Notes: generated from the sequence alone by a model not told the origin. A DNA stretch of 64,000 bases from Lysobacteraceae bacterium NML91-0213 (GCA_002798175.1 NWQL01000001.1:455078-519077), one strand, 5' to 3'; positions 50,910 to 60,072 are shown, counted from the stretch's first letter. Program-made: numbers and translations.

Positions 50910-52565
50910 TCAACGGCGTCGCAGGTCCTCGTCGCGGACGCCCTGCCGGCGCAGCTCCAGCACCGTGGGGGTGATGGCTGCGATGCGCGCATCGATCCGG
51001 GCGCGTGCGTAGTAGTCGAGGTCGTCGCGCTTCTTCAGGGTGTTGAGCTGCACCAGCGCCTGTTCGGCCCGCCCCCCCAGGTAGGCGGCCTCGGCATGCG
51101 CCTCGCCGGCACGCACCGGGTCGCCGGCGATCTCGCTGACGCGGGCAAAGGTGCGCTGGAAGGTCGGGTCGTCGGCGGCGCTGCGCAGCAGCGGGCGCAG
51201 CAGCTCCTGCGCCCGCCGGCCGGCGGCGGGGGTGTTGCGCTCGGCCAGCAGCCCGGCATAGGTCAGCGCCGTGGCGCGATGGTTGGGCATGCGTTCCAGC
51301 AGGGCCTCGAAGCGACGGTCGCCTTCGGCCACGCGGCCGGCGCGCACCTGCGCTTCGGCCAGCGAGACGCCCAGCCACAGGTCGCCGGGATATTCCTCGA
51401 GCAGCTCGGCGAACCGGGTGGCCGCCACCGCGTAGTCGCCGCTGAGCAGCCGCGCCAGCGCCAGGCCGTAGCGCTGGTCGTCGGCCAGCAGGCCGTTGCG
51501 GCGCATCGCCTCGTATTCGCGGATGGCGGCGGCGGGCGTCTCCGCACTCAGCACCCGCATGCGTTCGCGCGTCCAGCCGAACACCACCGGATCGCCCCCG
51601 CTCGGCGCGGCGGCACCGGCAGGCAGTCGCAGCGATGCCGGCAGCAGCGGATTGCGGGTGCCGGTGGAAACGGTGCCCAGCGGGCTGCCGGCGATGATGC
51701 GTTCGGTGCGCGAGCCCTCCGGGGTGGACGCGGTGCCGATGATCGCGCCGGATTCGCGTGCGATCTGTTCGGCACGCTGGCGCGCTTCGCTGATGCGGGT
51801 GGTGGTGACCGGGTGCGTGCGCAGGTAGTCGGGCAGGCGCTCGCGCTCGCCGCCCTGGTTGGTGCGCGCCATCGCCTGCATGCGTTCGAACATGCTGGCC
51901 ATGCCGGAAACGTCGTAGCCGGCGCGTGCCAGCGTGCGGATGCCGAGGCGGTCCGCTTCGGACTCGTTGGAGCGGGTGTAGTCGATCTGGCGCTGGATCG
52001 CCCAGCCCTGCGCGCCGGCCAGTGCGGCCATCGCGGCCTCGCCGGAGCTGTCGCTGCTGGAACCCGCTGCCACGGCGATCGCGCCCAGCATCGCCAGCAG
52101 GATCGGCACGCTGTCGCGCTGCGCGCGCTCGACGCCCCGAAGCACGTGGTTCTGGGTCACGTGGGCGACTTCATGGGCGAGCACCGCGGCCACCTCGTCC
52201 TCGGTCTGCGCGGCCAGTACCAGGCCGACGTTGAGGCCGATATGGCCGCCCAGGGTGGCGAAGGCGTTGACCGAGCGGTCGCGCATCACGAAGAAGGTGA
52301 ATGGCTGCTGCGGCTGGTCGCTGGCCGATGCCAGCCGCGCACCGGTGGCGCGCAGCCAGTCGTTGACCAGCGGGTCCTCGAGCACCATGTCGTAATGGCG
52401 CAGCTGCGCCAGCAGCATCTGTCCGTATTCGGCCTGCCGCGACGGGCTCAGCACGGTGCCGGCGGAGGAGCCGATGTCCGGCAGCCGTTCCTGCGCGGCG
52501 CCATGCGACACGGCGAGACCAAGGACGAGGACGAGTGCAGTCAGGGCATTGCGCATGCGGGGCAT
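50910..52565 (-). CDS. BepA-like periplasmic M48 metalloprotease with TPR region
   Basis: This 551-residue protein has a signal peptide (LTALVLVLGLAVSHGAAQ). The M48 catalytic site is HEVAH at 131-135, and the third zinc ligand is the Glu in NESEADRLG. The C-terminal 250 residues are TPR-like helical repeats (ALTYAGLLAERNTPAAGRRAQELL), as in BepA (YfgC), which handles LptD and BAM substrates in the periplasm. The start at 52565 removes a 62-residue non-signal extension. It is divergent from the glutaredoxin gene and 71 bp upstream of phoB. Confidence 0.85.
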   Translation of the reverse strand: MPRMRNALTALVLVLGLAVSHGAAQERLPDIGSSAGTVLSPSRQAEYGQMLLAQLRHYDMVLEDPLVNDWLRATGARLASASDQPQQPFTFFVMRDRSVNAFATLGGHIGLNVGLVLAAQTEDEVAAVLAHEVAHVTQNHVLRGVERAQRDSVPILLAMLGAIAVAAGSSSDSSGEAAMAALAGAQGWAIQRQIDYTRSNESEADRLGIRTLARAGYDVSGMASMFERMQAMARTNQGGERERLPDYLRTHPVTTTRISEARQRAEQIARESGAIIGTASTPEGSRTERIIAGSPLGTVSTGTRNPLLPASLRLPAGAAAPSGGDPVVFGWTRERMRVLSAETPAAAIREYEAMRRNGLLADDQRYGLALARLLSGDYAVAATRFAELLEEYPGDLWLGVSLAEAQVRAGRVAEGDRRFEALLERMPNHRATALTYAGLLAERNTPAAGRRAQELLRPLLRSAADDPTFQRTFARVSEIAGDPVRAGEAHAEAAYLGGRAEQALVQLNTLKKRDDLDYYARARIDARIAAITPTVLELRRQGVRDEDLRRR

Positions 52566-52731
52566 CGTAACCGGCGCTTCCGGGCTGGGAGGGAGGGTGC
52601 GCGGCGGGCGTGAATCCGCGGTTAATCGGGCCGGCCGGGGCGACCACCGCGCCGGGCCTGCGCTGGAAAAGCCGTCGGGCCGCGCACACACTGTGACCGT
52701 CCTTGCGCCTGCAAGTTTCCCGGAGCCCGAT

Positions 52732-53001
52732 GTGAGTTCGCCCGAGATCACCCTCTATACCAGTGCGATGTGCGGCTATTGCGTCGCCGCCAAGACCTTC
52801 CTCAAGAGCAAGGGGCTCGAGTGGACCGAAGTCCGCATCGACCTCGATCCGGATGCGCGCCAGCGCATGGTCGAGACCACGCGCCGCACCAGCGTGCCGC
52901 AGATCTTCATCGGCCAGACCCACGTCGGCGGCTACGACGACATGATGGCGCTGCACCGCGCCGGCAAGCTGGAGCCGCTGCTGGCCGGAGACGCCCCGTG
53001 A
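52732..53001 (+). CDS. grxC: Glutaredoxin 3 (GrxC-like)
   Basis: This 89-residue thioredoxin-fold protein starts at GTG 52732, 6 bases after GGAG. The active site is C14-G-Y-C17, where most glutaredoxins have CPYC. RTSVPQIFIGQTHVGGYDD gives the cis-Pro (TSVP) and the glutathione-binding GGYDD. It reduces protein disulfides and mixed glutathione disulfides in the cytoplasm. It overlaps the next gene (GTGA), so the two are co-expressed. Confidence 0.92.
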   Translation: MSSPEITLYTSAMCGYCVAAKTFLKSKGLEWTEVRIDLDPDARQRMVETTRRTSVPQIFIGQTHVGGYDDMMALHRAGKLEPLLAGDAP

Positions 53002-53393
53002 GCGCAGGCACCGGAGAAGGCGACCGCATCGCGGCCTTCACCGCGTTCCGCAAGCGCATGAACGAGCGCATCCTCGCCGAGCCCAACCAGGTGGTGCGAC
53101 GCTTCTTCGCGCTGGACACGCAGACCTACCAGGCCGGCGCGCTGGACGTGAAGACCAAGGAGCTGCTGGGCCTGGTGGCCTCGCTGGTGCTGCGCTGCGA
53201 CGACTGCATCAGTTACCACGTGGCGCAGTGCCGCGAGGCCGGCGTGTCGCGCGACGAGATGTTCGAGACATTCTCGGTCGGGCTTGTGGTCGGCGGGTCG
53301 ATCGTGATCCCGCACCTGCGCCGGGCGGTGGATTTCCTCGACCAGCTGGAGCAGGGCGACGCGGCAGCGCCCGCGGCCCACGATCACGGCTGA
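52998..53393 (+). CDS. AhpD-like/carboxymuconolactone decarboxylase family protein
   Basis: This 131-residue helical protein starts at GTG 52998. The CMD motif LRCDDCISYHVAQCREAG holds the redox CxxC and the following His, as in AhpD-type peroxidase partners. Its coupling with a glutaredoxin gene supports a thiol-redox role. Decarboxylase activity is unlikely since related enzymes lack the CxxC. Physiological substrate unknown. Confidence 0.85.
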   Translation: MSAGTGEGDRIAAFTAFRKRMNERILAEPNQVVRRFFALDTQTYQAGALDVKTKELLGLVASLVLRCDDCISYHVAQCREAGVSRDEMFETFSVGLVVGGSIVIPHLRRAVDFLDQLEQGDAAAPAAHDHG

Positions 53394-53492
53394 GGCCTGC
53401 CGGCTCCGGCAGCCCCGTTCGCGGCCCCGCGCGGGCATGTCGACGTCGCCGGGCCGCGCAATGGCGCGCCACCCGGGGCGTCCGGTCCGGCA

Positions 53493-53501
53493 TGGCATAA
53501 T
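53493..53501 (+). promoter_or_regulatory. Extended -10 promoter candidate for isocitrate dehydrogenase
   Basis: TGGCATAAT matches the extended -10 pattern (TG-n-TATAAT with one change). No -35 is visible. It lies 66 bp before the gene's ATG. Confidence 0.4.
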
Positions 53502-53566
53502 GGCGCGCTTACTTCAGTCCCCGGCGCTGCCGTCCTGCGGCGCCCGCTTGCATGGAAATCCCCCAC

Positions 53567-54574
53567 ATGACCCAGACGATCACGGTCATCCGCGGCGACG
53601 GTATCGGCCCGGAGATCATGGATGCGACGCTGCACGTGCTTGATGCGATGGATCTCGGCCTGCGCTACGAGGAGGCCGACGCCGGCCTCGTCGCGCTCGA
53701 GAAGCATGGCGAACTGCTGCCCGCCGCGACGCTTGAATCCATCCAGCGCAACCGCATCGCGCTCAAGAGCCCGCTGGCCACGCCGGTCGGCGGCGGCTTC
53801 AGCTCGATCAACGTCGAACTGCGCCGCAAGTTCGACCTGTACGCCAACGTGCGTCCGGCGACCTCGTTCCCGAATACCCGTTCGCGGTTCCCGGACGGCG
53901 TGGACCTGATCACGATCCGCGAGAACACCGAAGGGTCCTACATCAGCGAAGGCCAGGAAGTGTCGGCCGACGGCGAGACCGCGGTGTCGATCACCCGCAT
54001 CACCCGCAAGGGCTCTGACCGCATCGTGCGCTATGCCTTCGAGCTGGCGCGAAAGACCGGCCGGAAGAAGGTCACGATCGTCCACAAGGCCAACATCCTC
54101 AAGAGCACCTCGGGCCTGTTCCTGAAGGTCGCGCGCGAGGTGGCGGCGGAATATCCCGACATCGAGGCCAACGAGATGATCGTGGACAACTGCTGCATGC
54201 AGCTGGTGATGCGCCCCGAGCAGTTCGACATCATCGTGACCACCAACCTGTTCGGCGACATCATCTCCGACCTCTGCGCCGGCCTGGTCGGCGGCCTGGG
54301 CCTCGCCCCCGGCGCCAACATCGGTGCCGAAGCGGCGATCTTCGAGGCCGTGCATGGCACCGCGCCGGATATCGCCGGCCAGGGCAAGGCCAACCCGTGC
54401 GCGCTGCTGCTGGGCGCGGCGCAGATGCTCGACCATCTCGCCAGGCCGGAGGAAGCCACGCGTCTTCGCAACGCCATCGTGGCCACGCTCGCCGCGGGCG
54501 ACTCGCTGACCCCGGATCTCGGTGGTACCGGCACGACGATGTCGTTCGCCAGGGCGATCGCCGGCCGGCTCTGA
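53567..54574 (+). CDS. Isocitrate dehydrogenase, NAD-type
   Basis: This 335-residue member of the isocitrate/isopropylmalate dehydrogenase family oxidises isocitrate to 2-oxoglutarate in the TCA cycle. Motifs are ITVIRGDGIGPEIMDA, substrate loop SPLATPVGGGFSSINVELRR (Ser and Arg ligands), RENTEGSY, and VTTNLFGDIISDLCAGLVGGLG with the metal-binding Asp. Short length and the missing NADP-specific insertions point to the homo-oligomeric NAD type found in xanthomonads. ATG 53567 gives the standard N-terminus; ATG 53552 is the alternative. Confidence 0.9.
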   Translation: MTQTITVIRGDGIGPEIMDATLHVLDAMDLGLRYEEADAGLVALEKHGELLPAATLESIQRNRIALKSPLATPVGGGFSSINVELRRKFDLYANVRPATSFPNTRSRFPDGVDLITIRENTEGSYISEGQEVSADGETAVSITRITRKGSDRIVRYAFELARKTGRKKVTIVHKANILKSTSGLFLKVAREVAAEYPDIEANEMIVDNCCMQLVMRPEQFDIIVTTNLFGDIISDLCAGLVGGLGLAPGANIGAEAAIFEAVHGTAPDIAGQGKANPCALLLGAAQMLDHLARPEEATRLRNAIVATLAAGDSLTPDLGGTGTTMSFARAIAGRL

Positions 54575-54597
54575 TCGCGCGATAGCAGGAAGTACCG

Positions 54598-54632
54598 ACG
54601 CCCACCCCGCCATCACGGGGTGGGCGTCCTGT
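54598..54632 (+). terminator. Terminator after isocitrate dehydrogenase
   Basis: A perfect 12-bp stem (ACGCCCACCCCG / CGGGGTGGGCGT) with loop CCATCA is followed by CCTGTTTG. Confidence 0.8.
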
Positions 54633-54717
54633 TTGTGGCATCCGAGTATCCCGGCCCTGTGCATGACGTGGCCATGGCGGCGACGCAGAATCGCCGATTG
54701 CCTCCGCCGCTTCCGTC

Positions 54718-56070
54718 ATGACCCCGACCCTGCAGGACGCCCCCGCGGCGCCCATCCAGCCCAGCGCGCTTGCGCTGAGCCCGCTGCTGCTGTTCCTCGC
54801 GCTGTTCTTCGGCGCCGGGCTGTATTTCACCGCGCAGGGCGAGGCGATGGGCTTCTACCAGCTGCGTGCGCCGGTGGCGATCCTGCCGGCACTGGCACTG
54901 GCCGCCTGGCTGGCGTGGCGCAAGGGCCAGCAGCCTGCCGCGATCCTGCTGCGCGGGATGGGCGATACCAATATCGTGCTGATGTGCCTGATCTTCCTGC
55001 TTGCCGGCGCGTTCGCGCATGTGTCGAGCGCGATCGGTGCGGTCGACGCGGTGGTGGCGCTGGGGATCGGCGCACTGCCGCCGGCGCTGCTGCTGCCCGG
55101 GCTGTTCGTGCTGGCGGCGTTCATCTCGCTGGCGATCGGCACCTCGATGGGCACCATCGCCGCGGTGGTGCCCATCGCGATCGGCGTGGCGGATGCCGCG
55201 GGCCTCGATCGTGCGCTGGTCATCGGTACGGTCATCGGCGGGGCGATGTTCGGCGACAACCTGTCGGTGATCTCCGACACCACCATCGCCTCCACCCGTA
55301 CCCAGGGCGCGCAGATGCGCGACAAGTTCCGCGAGAACTTCAGGATCGCGCTGCCGGCGGCGCTGGCGACGATCGCGCTGCTGCTGGTGTTTGGCGAATC
55401 CGCCCCGGTGGAGTCGATCGAAAGTGCTTCGCCATGGCTGGCGCTGCCCTATGTGCTGGTGCTGGTGCTGGCCCTGTGTGGGCTCGACGTGCTGCTGGTG
55501 CTTGGCATCGGCCTGGCCCTGGCCGGCGGCTTCGGCCTCGTGCTGGGGGATGGCTACGACCTCGTGCAGCTGGCCGGCGACGTGTGGATCGGCTTCGAGG
55601 GAATGACCGAGATCCTGTTGCTGTCGCTGCTGATCGGCGGCCTCGGCGCACTGATGCAGGCGGGCGGCGGCCTGGAATGGCTGGCGCGGACCATCGCCCG
55701 GTTTGCCCGCGGCCATCGCGGCAGGCGCAGTGGCGAGCTGAGCATCGCCGCGCTGTCGACCACGGCGGACGTGTTCACCGCCAACAACACGGTGGCGATC
55801 CTCGTCAGTGGCAGCGTGGCGCGCGATATCGCCCAGCGCCACGGCATCAGTCCGCGCCGGTCGGCGAGCGTGCTCGACATCTTTGCCTGCGTGGCGCAGG
55901 GGGTGATCCCGTACGGCGCGCAGATCCTGCTGGCGGCGTCGCTGGCCGCGGTGTCACCGCTGGCGCTGGCGGGCAGCGTGTACTACTGCTGGATCCTTGC
56001 GGCGGTCGCGCTGGGCTTCATCCTCTGGCCGTCGCGCGGGGAGGGGCACGCGCGGCAGCTGCAGGATTGA
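54718..56070 (+). CDS. NhaC-family Na+/H+ antiporter
   Basis: This 450-residue protein has about 10-12 membrane segments (for example 23-40, 50-66, 84-104, 125-145 and 222-240). The family signature is GTSMGTIAAVVPIAIGVADAAG, with GTVIGGAMFGDNLSVISDTTIASTRTQG (conserved Asp residues near 180-190) and DVFTANNTVAILVSG. It exchanges Na+ for H+ across the inner membrane. The ion specificity and the amino-acid exchange reported for some relatives cannot be told from sequence. Confidence 0.88.
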   Translation: MTPTLQDAPAAPIQPSALALSPLLLFLALFFGAGLYFTAQGEAMGFYQLRAPVAILPALALAAWLAWRKGQQPAAILLRGMGDTNIVLMCLIFLLAGAFAHVSSAIGAVDAVVALGIGALPPALLLPGLFVLAAFISLAIGTSMGTIAAVVPIAIGVADAAGLDRALVIGTVIGGAMFGDNLSVISDTTIASTRTQGAQMRDKFRENFRIALPAALATIALLLVFGESAPVESIESASPWLALPYVLVLVLALCGLDVLLVLGIGLALAGGFGLVLGDGYDLVQLAGDVWIGFEGMTEILLLSLLIGGLGALMQAGGGLEWLARTIARFARGHRGRRSGELSIAALSTTADVFTANNTVAILVSGSVARDIAQRHGISPRRSASVLDIFACVAQGVIPYGAQILLAASLAAVSPLALAGSVYYCWILAAVALGFILWPSRGEGHARQLQD

Positions 56071-56101
56071 CCGGCCACGCCGGCCGCCGGCGGGCAGGCA
56101 T

Positions 56102-56129
56102 GAAAAAGGGCGCCGGGGCGCCCTTTTTC
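56102..56129. terminator. Bidirectional terminator between convergent genes
   Basis: The 13-bp stem GAAAAAGGGCGCC / GGCGCCCTTTTTC with a GG loop has A- and T-runs on opposite sides, so it can end both the antiporter and the Bax-inhibitor transcripts. Confidence 0.9.
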
Positions 56130-56148
56130 CGTGTAAAGGAGGCGGTGG

Positions 56149-56910
56149 TCAGTCCCGACCCTGCAGCTTCGCCAGCAGGCGCAGGAACTCCACGTACAGC
56201 CACACCAGCGTGACCATCAGCCCAAACGCACCGTACCACTCCATGTACTTCGGCGCGCCCTGTTCGGCACCGCTTTCGATGAAGTCGAAGTCCAGCACCA
56301 GGTTCAGCGCCGCGATCACCACCACGAACAGGCTGAAGCCGATGCCGACGATGCCCGACTCGTGGATCATCGGGATCCGGATGCCGAAGAAGCCCAGCAC
56401 GATCGTGGCCAGGTACACCAGCGCGATGCCCCCGGTGGCCGCGACCACGCCGAGCCGGAAGTTCTCGGTGGCGCGGACCAGGCCACTGCGGTAGGCGAAC
56501 AGCATTGCGAACAGGGTGCCGAAGGTCAGCAGCACCGCCTGCATCACGATGCCTTCGTAGTAGGCGTTGAACAGCGCCGAGATCGCGCCGAGGAAGAAGC
56601 CTTCGACCAGCGCGTAGAGCGGGGCGGTCACCGGTGCCCAGGTCTTCTTGAAGATGGTGACCATGGCGATGACGAAGCCGCCGATCGCGCCGCCCCAGGC
56701 ATAGACGCCGAAGCCCGGTGCCGGCTGCCCGTCGGCGCCGATCGCCTGGGTCCAGGCAAAGGCCGCGGTGAGCACGGTCAACACCAGCAGGAAGGCGGTC
56801 TTGTTGACGGTGCCGTTGATCGACATCGTTTCGCCGTCGCGGGACACGACGGTGCCGCTGCCGAGGTCGAGGAAGGTCGACTCCTTCAGGGCGGGATTGG
56901 CGCTGCGCAT
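56149..56910 (-). CDS. Bax inhibitor-1/YccA family membrane protein
   Basis: This 253-residue protein has seven hydrophobic segments (from about 38 to 240) and the family pattern: GGAIGGFVIAMVTIFKKTWAPVTAPLYALVEGFFLGAIS and a C-terminal DFDFIESG...YMEWYGAFGLMVTLVWLYVEFLRLLA, with the acidic residues that control Ca2+ leak in BI-1 relatives. It may modulate the FtsH protease or ion leak. ATG 56910 has AGGGGA 6 bases upstream; the frame reaches 57012. Confidence 0.9.
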   Translation of the reverse strand: MRSANPALKESTFLDLGSGTVVSRDGETMSINGTVNKTAFLLVLTVLTAAFAWTQAIGADGQPAPGFGVYAWGGAIGGFVIAMVTIFKKTWAPVTAPLYALVEGFFLGAISALFNAYYEGIVMQAVLLTFGTLFAMLFAYRSGLVRATENFRLGVVAATGGIALVYLATIVLGFFGIRIPMIHESGIVGIGFSLFVVVIAALNLVLDFDFIESGAEQGAPKYMEWYGAFGLMVTLVWLYVEFLRLLAKLQGRD

Positions 56911-57005
56911 GGTGATCCCCTGTTTCTGGTCTGGTTGCCTGCCCCGAGGATAGCAGCCCCGTTCCTGACCCGGCCGTGCACGCATTCCCCGCAGGGGCGG
57001 GAGAA

Positions 57006-57034
57006 TTGACACAGGCCCCCGCGCTCACGACAAT
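57006..57034 (+). promoter_or_regulatory. Promoter of the tRNA cluster
   Basis: A perfect -35 TTGACA (57006-57011), 17-bp spacer and -10 GACAAT (57029-57034). The tRNA-Pro gene starts 51 bp downstream of the -10. Confidence 0.8.
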
Positions 57035-57084
57035 GGCCGCCCCTCGCGCCGCAGGCGTGATGGGTCGAATCCGTACGACGTCGG

Positions 57085-57161
57085 CGGGGTATAGCGCAGT
57101 CTGGTAGCGCGCCTGCTTTGGGAGCAGGATGTCGGGGGTTCGAATCCCTCTACCCCGACCA
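57085..57161 (+). tRNA. tRNA-Pro (anticodon TGG)
   Basis: 77 nt with acceptor CGGGGTA / TACCCCG, A73 and encoded CCA. Anticodon loop TTTGGGA gives TGG. The T arm has TTCGAAT. The C1-G72 pair is typical of bacterial tRNA-Pro. First gene of the cluster. Confidence 0.97.
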
Positions 57162-57194
57162 TCCGGCAACGCACGACATGCGGCTTCGGTCCGA

Positions 57195-57271
57195 GCGCCC
57201 GTAGCTCAACCGGATAGAGCACCGGCCTTCTAAGCCGGTGGTTGCAGGTTCGAGTCCTGCCGGGCGCGCCA
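57195..57271 (+). tRNA. tRNA-Arg (anticodon TCT)
   Basis: 77 nt with acceptor GCGCCCG / CGGGCGC, G73 and CCA. Anticodon stem CCGGC / GCCGG encloses CTTCTAA, anticodon TCT. It follows tRNA-Pro by 33 bp. Confidence 0.97.
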
Positions 57272-57342
57272 GCCCGGTCGGTGATCGGCAAGACGCGCCG
57301 TGGCGGGTGCAGGTCCAGGACGGGCCGGGTTCGCGTTTCAAT

Positions 57343-57420
57343 GGTGGCTGTAGCTCAGTTGGTTAGAGTACTGGATTGTGATTCCAGTGGTCGGGGGTTC
57401 GAATCCCCTCAGCCACCCCA
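57343..57420 (+). tRNA. tRNA-His (anticodon GTG)
   Basis: Acceptor GTGGCTG / CAGCCAC, C73 and CCA, with an encoded G at 57343 that serves as the G-1 identity base. Anticodon loop TTGTGAT gives GTG between CTGGA and TCCAG. Confidence 0.97.
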
Positions 57421-57448
57421 TCTTCCGCGGCAATCTGCATCACGACGA

Positions 57449-57477
57449 TTGCCCACCGCGCGCAGTGCCTGTACACT
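57449..57477 (+). promoter_or_regulatory. Promoter of tRNA-Lys
   Basis: TTGCCC (57449-57454), 17-bp spacer and TACACT (57472-57477). The tRNA-Lys gene begins 16 bp downstream. Confidence 0.7.
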
Positions 57478-57492
57478 GCGCGCCCGCTTCAC

Positions 57493-57568
57493 GGGCCGTT
57501 AGCTCAGTTGGTAGAGCAGCTGACTCTTAATCAGTAGGTCCAAGGTTCGAATCCTTGACGGCCCACCA
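57493..57568 (+). tRNA. tRNA-Lys (anticodon CTT)
   Basis: 76 nt with acceptor GGGCCGT / ACGGCCC, A73 and CCA. Anticodon loop CTCTTAA gives CTT. It has its own promoter and terminator. Confidence 0.96.
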
Positions 57569-57579
57569 TGAAGTCCCAG

Positions 57580-57608
57580 ACGCCCGGCTTGCCGGGCGTT
57601 CTGCTTTT
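57580..57608 (+). terminator. Terminator after tRNA-Lys
   Basis: The 9-bp stem ACGCCCGGC / GCCGGGCGT with TT loop is followed by TCTGCTTTT. Confidence 0.8.
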
Positions 57609-57657
57609 CTGCGCACGGCGGGCCGGGCCGGGCCGCGTGCCGCTAGAATGGCGCCGC

Positions 57658-57742
57658 GCGGAAGTGGCGGAATTGGTAGACGCACCAGATTTAGGTTCTG
57701 ACGCCGCGAGGCGTGGGGGTTCGAGTCCCCCCTTCCGCACCA
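57658..57742 (+). tRNA. tRNA-Leu (anticodon TAG)
   Basis: 85 nt with the long variable arm of a class II tRNA. Acceptor GCGGAAG / CTTCCGC, A73 and CCA. Anticodon loop TTTAGGT gives TAG. Position 43 is A, giving C27-A43 instead of C-G in the anticodon stem. A TAGAAT at 57644-57649 may be its -10. The 273 bp from here to tig show no other gene. Confidence 0.95.
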
Positions 57743-58015
57743 GCCGTCTCCCTGGGTGATGCCCGGCCCGCGCGGCGAGCTCCGCGACCGGCACGTCGGG
57801 GCCCGTGCATCCGGTCGCCCGCCCGCCATGCCGGCATCGCGCCCCGGGCCATTCCGCATCCTGCGCGCCACTGCTGGCGGTCACCCCGGGAATCCGCCAA
57901 AATATCGCGTTCTGCCTCTCCGGCGCCGCATCCGCGGATGCGCCAGTGCCGGGTTGCCCACCTACAACCGTTTATGAGAATCGCTCGCGGCACGGCCGCG
58001 ACCGCAGGAGTGGAT

Positions 58016-59323
58016 ATGCAAGTTTCGGTCGAGTCCGTTGGCAACCTCGAGCGTCGGATGACCTTCCGGCTCCCGGCAGAGAACCTCGAAAGCAACGTGG
58101 GCGGGCGCCTGCGCGAAATCGCGCGCACCACCCGCATCAAGGGCTTCCGCCCGGGCAAGGTGCCGGCGAAGGTGATCGAGCAGCGCTTCGGCCAGCAGGT
58201 CCGCGCCGAGGTGCTCGACCGCATGCTGCGCGACGGCTTCGACCAGGCCGTGCGCGAGAACGAACTGCGCATCGCCGGCCAGCCGCGCATCGAGCCGCAG
58301 TCGGAAGGCGGCGACGAGTTCGCCTACGTCGCCACGTTCGAGGTGGTGCCCGACTTCGGCGACCTCGACATGTCGCGCCTCAACGTGGTGCGCCACACCG
58401 CCGAGGTCACCGACGAGGACATCGAGCGGATGATCGAGAACCTGCGCCTGCAGCGCCGCAGCTGGACCGCGGTGACGCGTCCTGCGCAGGCCGGCGACGC
58501 GGTCGACCTCAAGACCTGGTCGCAGGTGGGCGAGGACCGCATGCCCGCCGAGGGCAGCGAGGACGGTACCGCCGTGCTCGGCGCCGGCGGCATGCTGGCG
58601 GAGCTCGAGGCCGCGCTGGAAGGCATGTCGGCGGGCGACGAGAAGACCGTCGACGTCGAGTTCCCGGCCGACTGGCGGGTACCGCAGCTGGCCGGGCGGA
58701 AGGCCCAGGTCCATCTCTCCGTTGAGCGGGTGTCCGAGCCGGTGCTGCCCGAGGTCGATGCGACGTTCATCCGGAGCTTCGGCGTCAAGGCCGGCACCGA
58801 GGAGGCGTTCCGCACCGAGATCCGCGCCAACCTCGAGCGCGAGCTCAAGGGCGCACTGATGAACCGCCTGCGCCGCGAGGTGGGTGAGCAGCTCACCACG
58901 ACCTGGGCCGATGTCGAACTGCCGCCGAAGCTGGTCGAAAGCGAGGCCCGTGCGATGGTCGCGCAGACCATCGAGCAGGCGCGACGTCAGGGCCGCAATG
59001 TCGGCGAGGTCCCGGCCGACGCCCACCAGGGCTATATGGATGCCGCGCGCAAGCGCGTGCTTATGGGTCTGCTGGTCGGTGAGGTGGCGCGCATCAACAA
59101 GCTGCAGCTCGACCCGAAGCGTCTGAACGAGACCCTGCGCCTGATCGCCTCGACCTACGAGGAACCGGAGCAGGTCATTGAGTTGTACCGCAACGACCCC
59201 CAGCTGATGTCGGGACTGCAGAACCGGGTGATGGAAGAGCAGGTGATCGACTGGATCGCAGAGCGCGCCCAGCACACCGAGCAGAAGATCGGCTTCCAGG
59301 ACGCGATCTCGCAGCAGGCCTGA
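58016..59323 (+). CDS. tig: Trigger factor
   Basis: This 435-residue ribosome-associated chaperone and prolyl isomerase starts at ATG 58016, 5 bases after AGGAG. Residues 1-110 are the ribosome-binding domain with the signature loop [21 protein letters not shown]. The FKBP-type PPIase domain spans about 150-240, and the C-terminal arms 250-435. It heads the usual tig-clpP-clpX-lon order. The domain layout is complete. Confidence 0.97.
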   Translation: MQVSVESVGNLERRMTFRLPAENLESNVGGRLREIARTTRIKGFRPGKVPAKVIEQRFGQQVRAEVLDRMLRDGFDQAVRENELRIAGQPRIEPQSEGGDEFAYVATFEVVPDFGDLDMSRLNVVRHTAEVTDEDIERMIENLRLQRRSWTAVTRPAQAGDAVDLKTWSQVGEDRMPAEGSEDGTAVLGAGGMLAELEAALEGMSAGDEKTVDVEFPADWRVPQLAGRKAQVHLSVERVSEPVLPEVDATFIRSFGVKAGTEEAFRTEIRANLERELKGALMNRLRREVGEQLTTTWADVELPPKLVESEARAMVAQTIEQARRQGRNVGEVPADAHQGYMDAARKRVLMGLLVGEVARINKLQLDPKRLNETLRLIASTYEEPEQVIELYRNDPQLMSGLQNRVMEEQVIDWIAERAQHTEQKIGFQDAISQQA

Positions 59324-59364
59324 TCCGGCTGGCCGCGACCGGCAGCCGGCAAGACGCAACGGAC

Positions 59365-59386
59365 GCCCGCGCACCACTGCGCGGGC
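59365..59386 (+). terminator. Hairpin between tig and clpP
   Basis: A 9-bp stem (GCCCGCGCA / TGCGCGGGC) with CCAC loop and no T-run. It may attenuate tig transcripts or protect mRNA ends. Confidence 0.4.
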
Positions 59387-59411
59387 GCCACACCAGCAGG
59401 AGTTCCAGCGC

Positions 59412-60038
59412 GTGAACCAAGTGACCAAAGCCCTCAACCTGGTGCCGATGGTGGTCGAACAGACCAGCCGCGGCGAGCGCGCCTACGACATCTACTCGCG
59501 CCTGCTCAAGGAGCGGATCATCTTCCTGGTCGGTCCCATCGACGACCACGTCGCCAACGTGGTGGTGGCGCAGATGCTGTTCCTCGAGGCCGAGAACCCC
59601 GAGAAGGACATCAGCCTCTACATCAACTCGCCCGGTGGCGTGGTGACCGCGGGCCTGGCGATCTACGACACCATGCAGTTCATCAAGCCCGACGTCAGCA
59701 CGATGTGCATCGGCCAGGCGGCCAGTGCCGGTTCGATGCTGCTGATGGCAGGGGCCAAGGGCAAGCGCTACGCACTGCCGAATTCGCGGGTGATGATCCA
59801 CCAGCCCTCCGGCGGCGCGCAGGGCCAGGCCACCGACATCGAGATCCACGCCCGCGAGATCCTCTACCTCCGCCAGCGTCTCAACCAGCTCTACGCCGAC
59901 CACACCGGCCAGCCGCTGGAGCAGATCGAGCGCGACATGGAACGCGACCGTTTCCTGAGCGCCGAGGCCGCCAAGGAGTACGGGATGATCGACGAGGTGC
60001 TCCAGCGTCGTCCGGACGAGTCGATCCAGCCGTCCTGA
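59412..60038 (+). CDS. clpP: ATP-dependent Clp protease proteolytic subunit
   Basis: This 208-residue serine protease starts at GTG 59412 with AGGAG upstream. The catalytic triad is S105 (GQAASAGS), H130 (MIHQPSGG) and D179 (ERDRF), with spacings equal to those of E. coli. Two heptameric rings form the chamber that ClpX or ClpA feeds. A short N-terminal propeptide may be removed. Confidence 0.98.
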   Translation: MNQVTKALNLVPMVVEQTSRGERAYDIYSRLLKERIIFLVGPIDDHVANVVVAQMLFLEAENPEKDISLYINSPGGVVTAGLAIYDTMQFIKPDVSTMCIGQAASAGSMLLMAGAKGKRYALPNSRVMIHQPSGGAQGQATDIEIHAREILYLRQRLNQLYADHTGQPLEQIERDMERDRFLSAEAAKEYGMIDEVLQRRPDESIQPS

Positions 60039-60053
60039 AGCGCTCGCCCGACA

Positions 60054-60072
60054 GCCGCGGCAATGCCGCGGC
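60054..60072 (+). terminator. Hairpin between clpP and clpX
   Basis: GCCGCGGC-AAT-GCCGCGGC forms an 8-bp palindromic stem 15 bp after the clpP stop. No T-run follows, so it may only partly terminate. The rest of this 167-bp gap contains a -10-like TATGCT at 60145-60150. Confidence 0.35.

Noticed and set aside
57713-58015. Trigger factor start at 57713
   Set aside because: That extension begins inside the tRNA-Leu gene; ATG 58016 has AGGAG and the normal trigger factor N-terminus.
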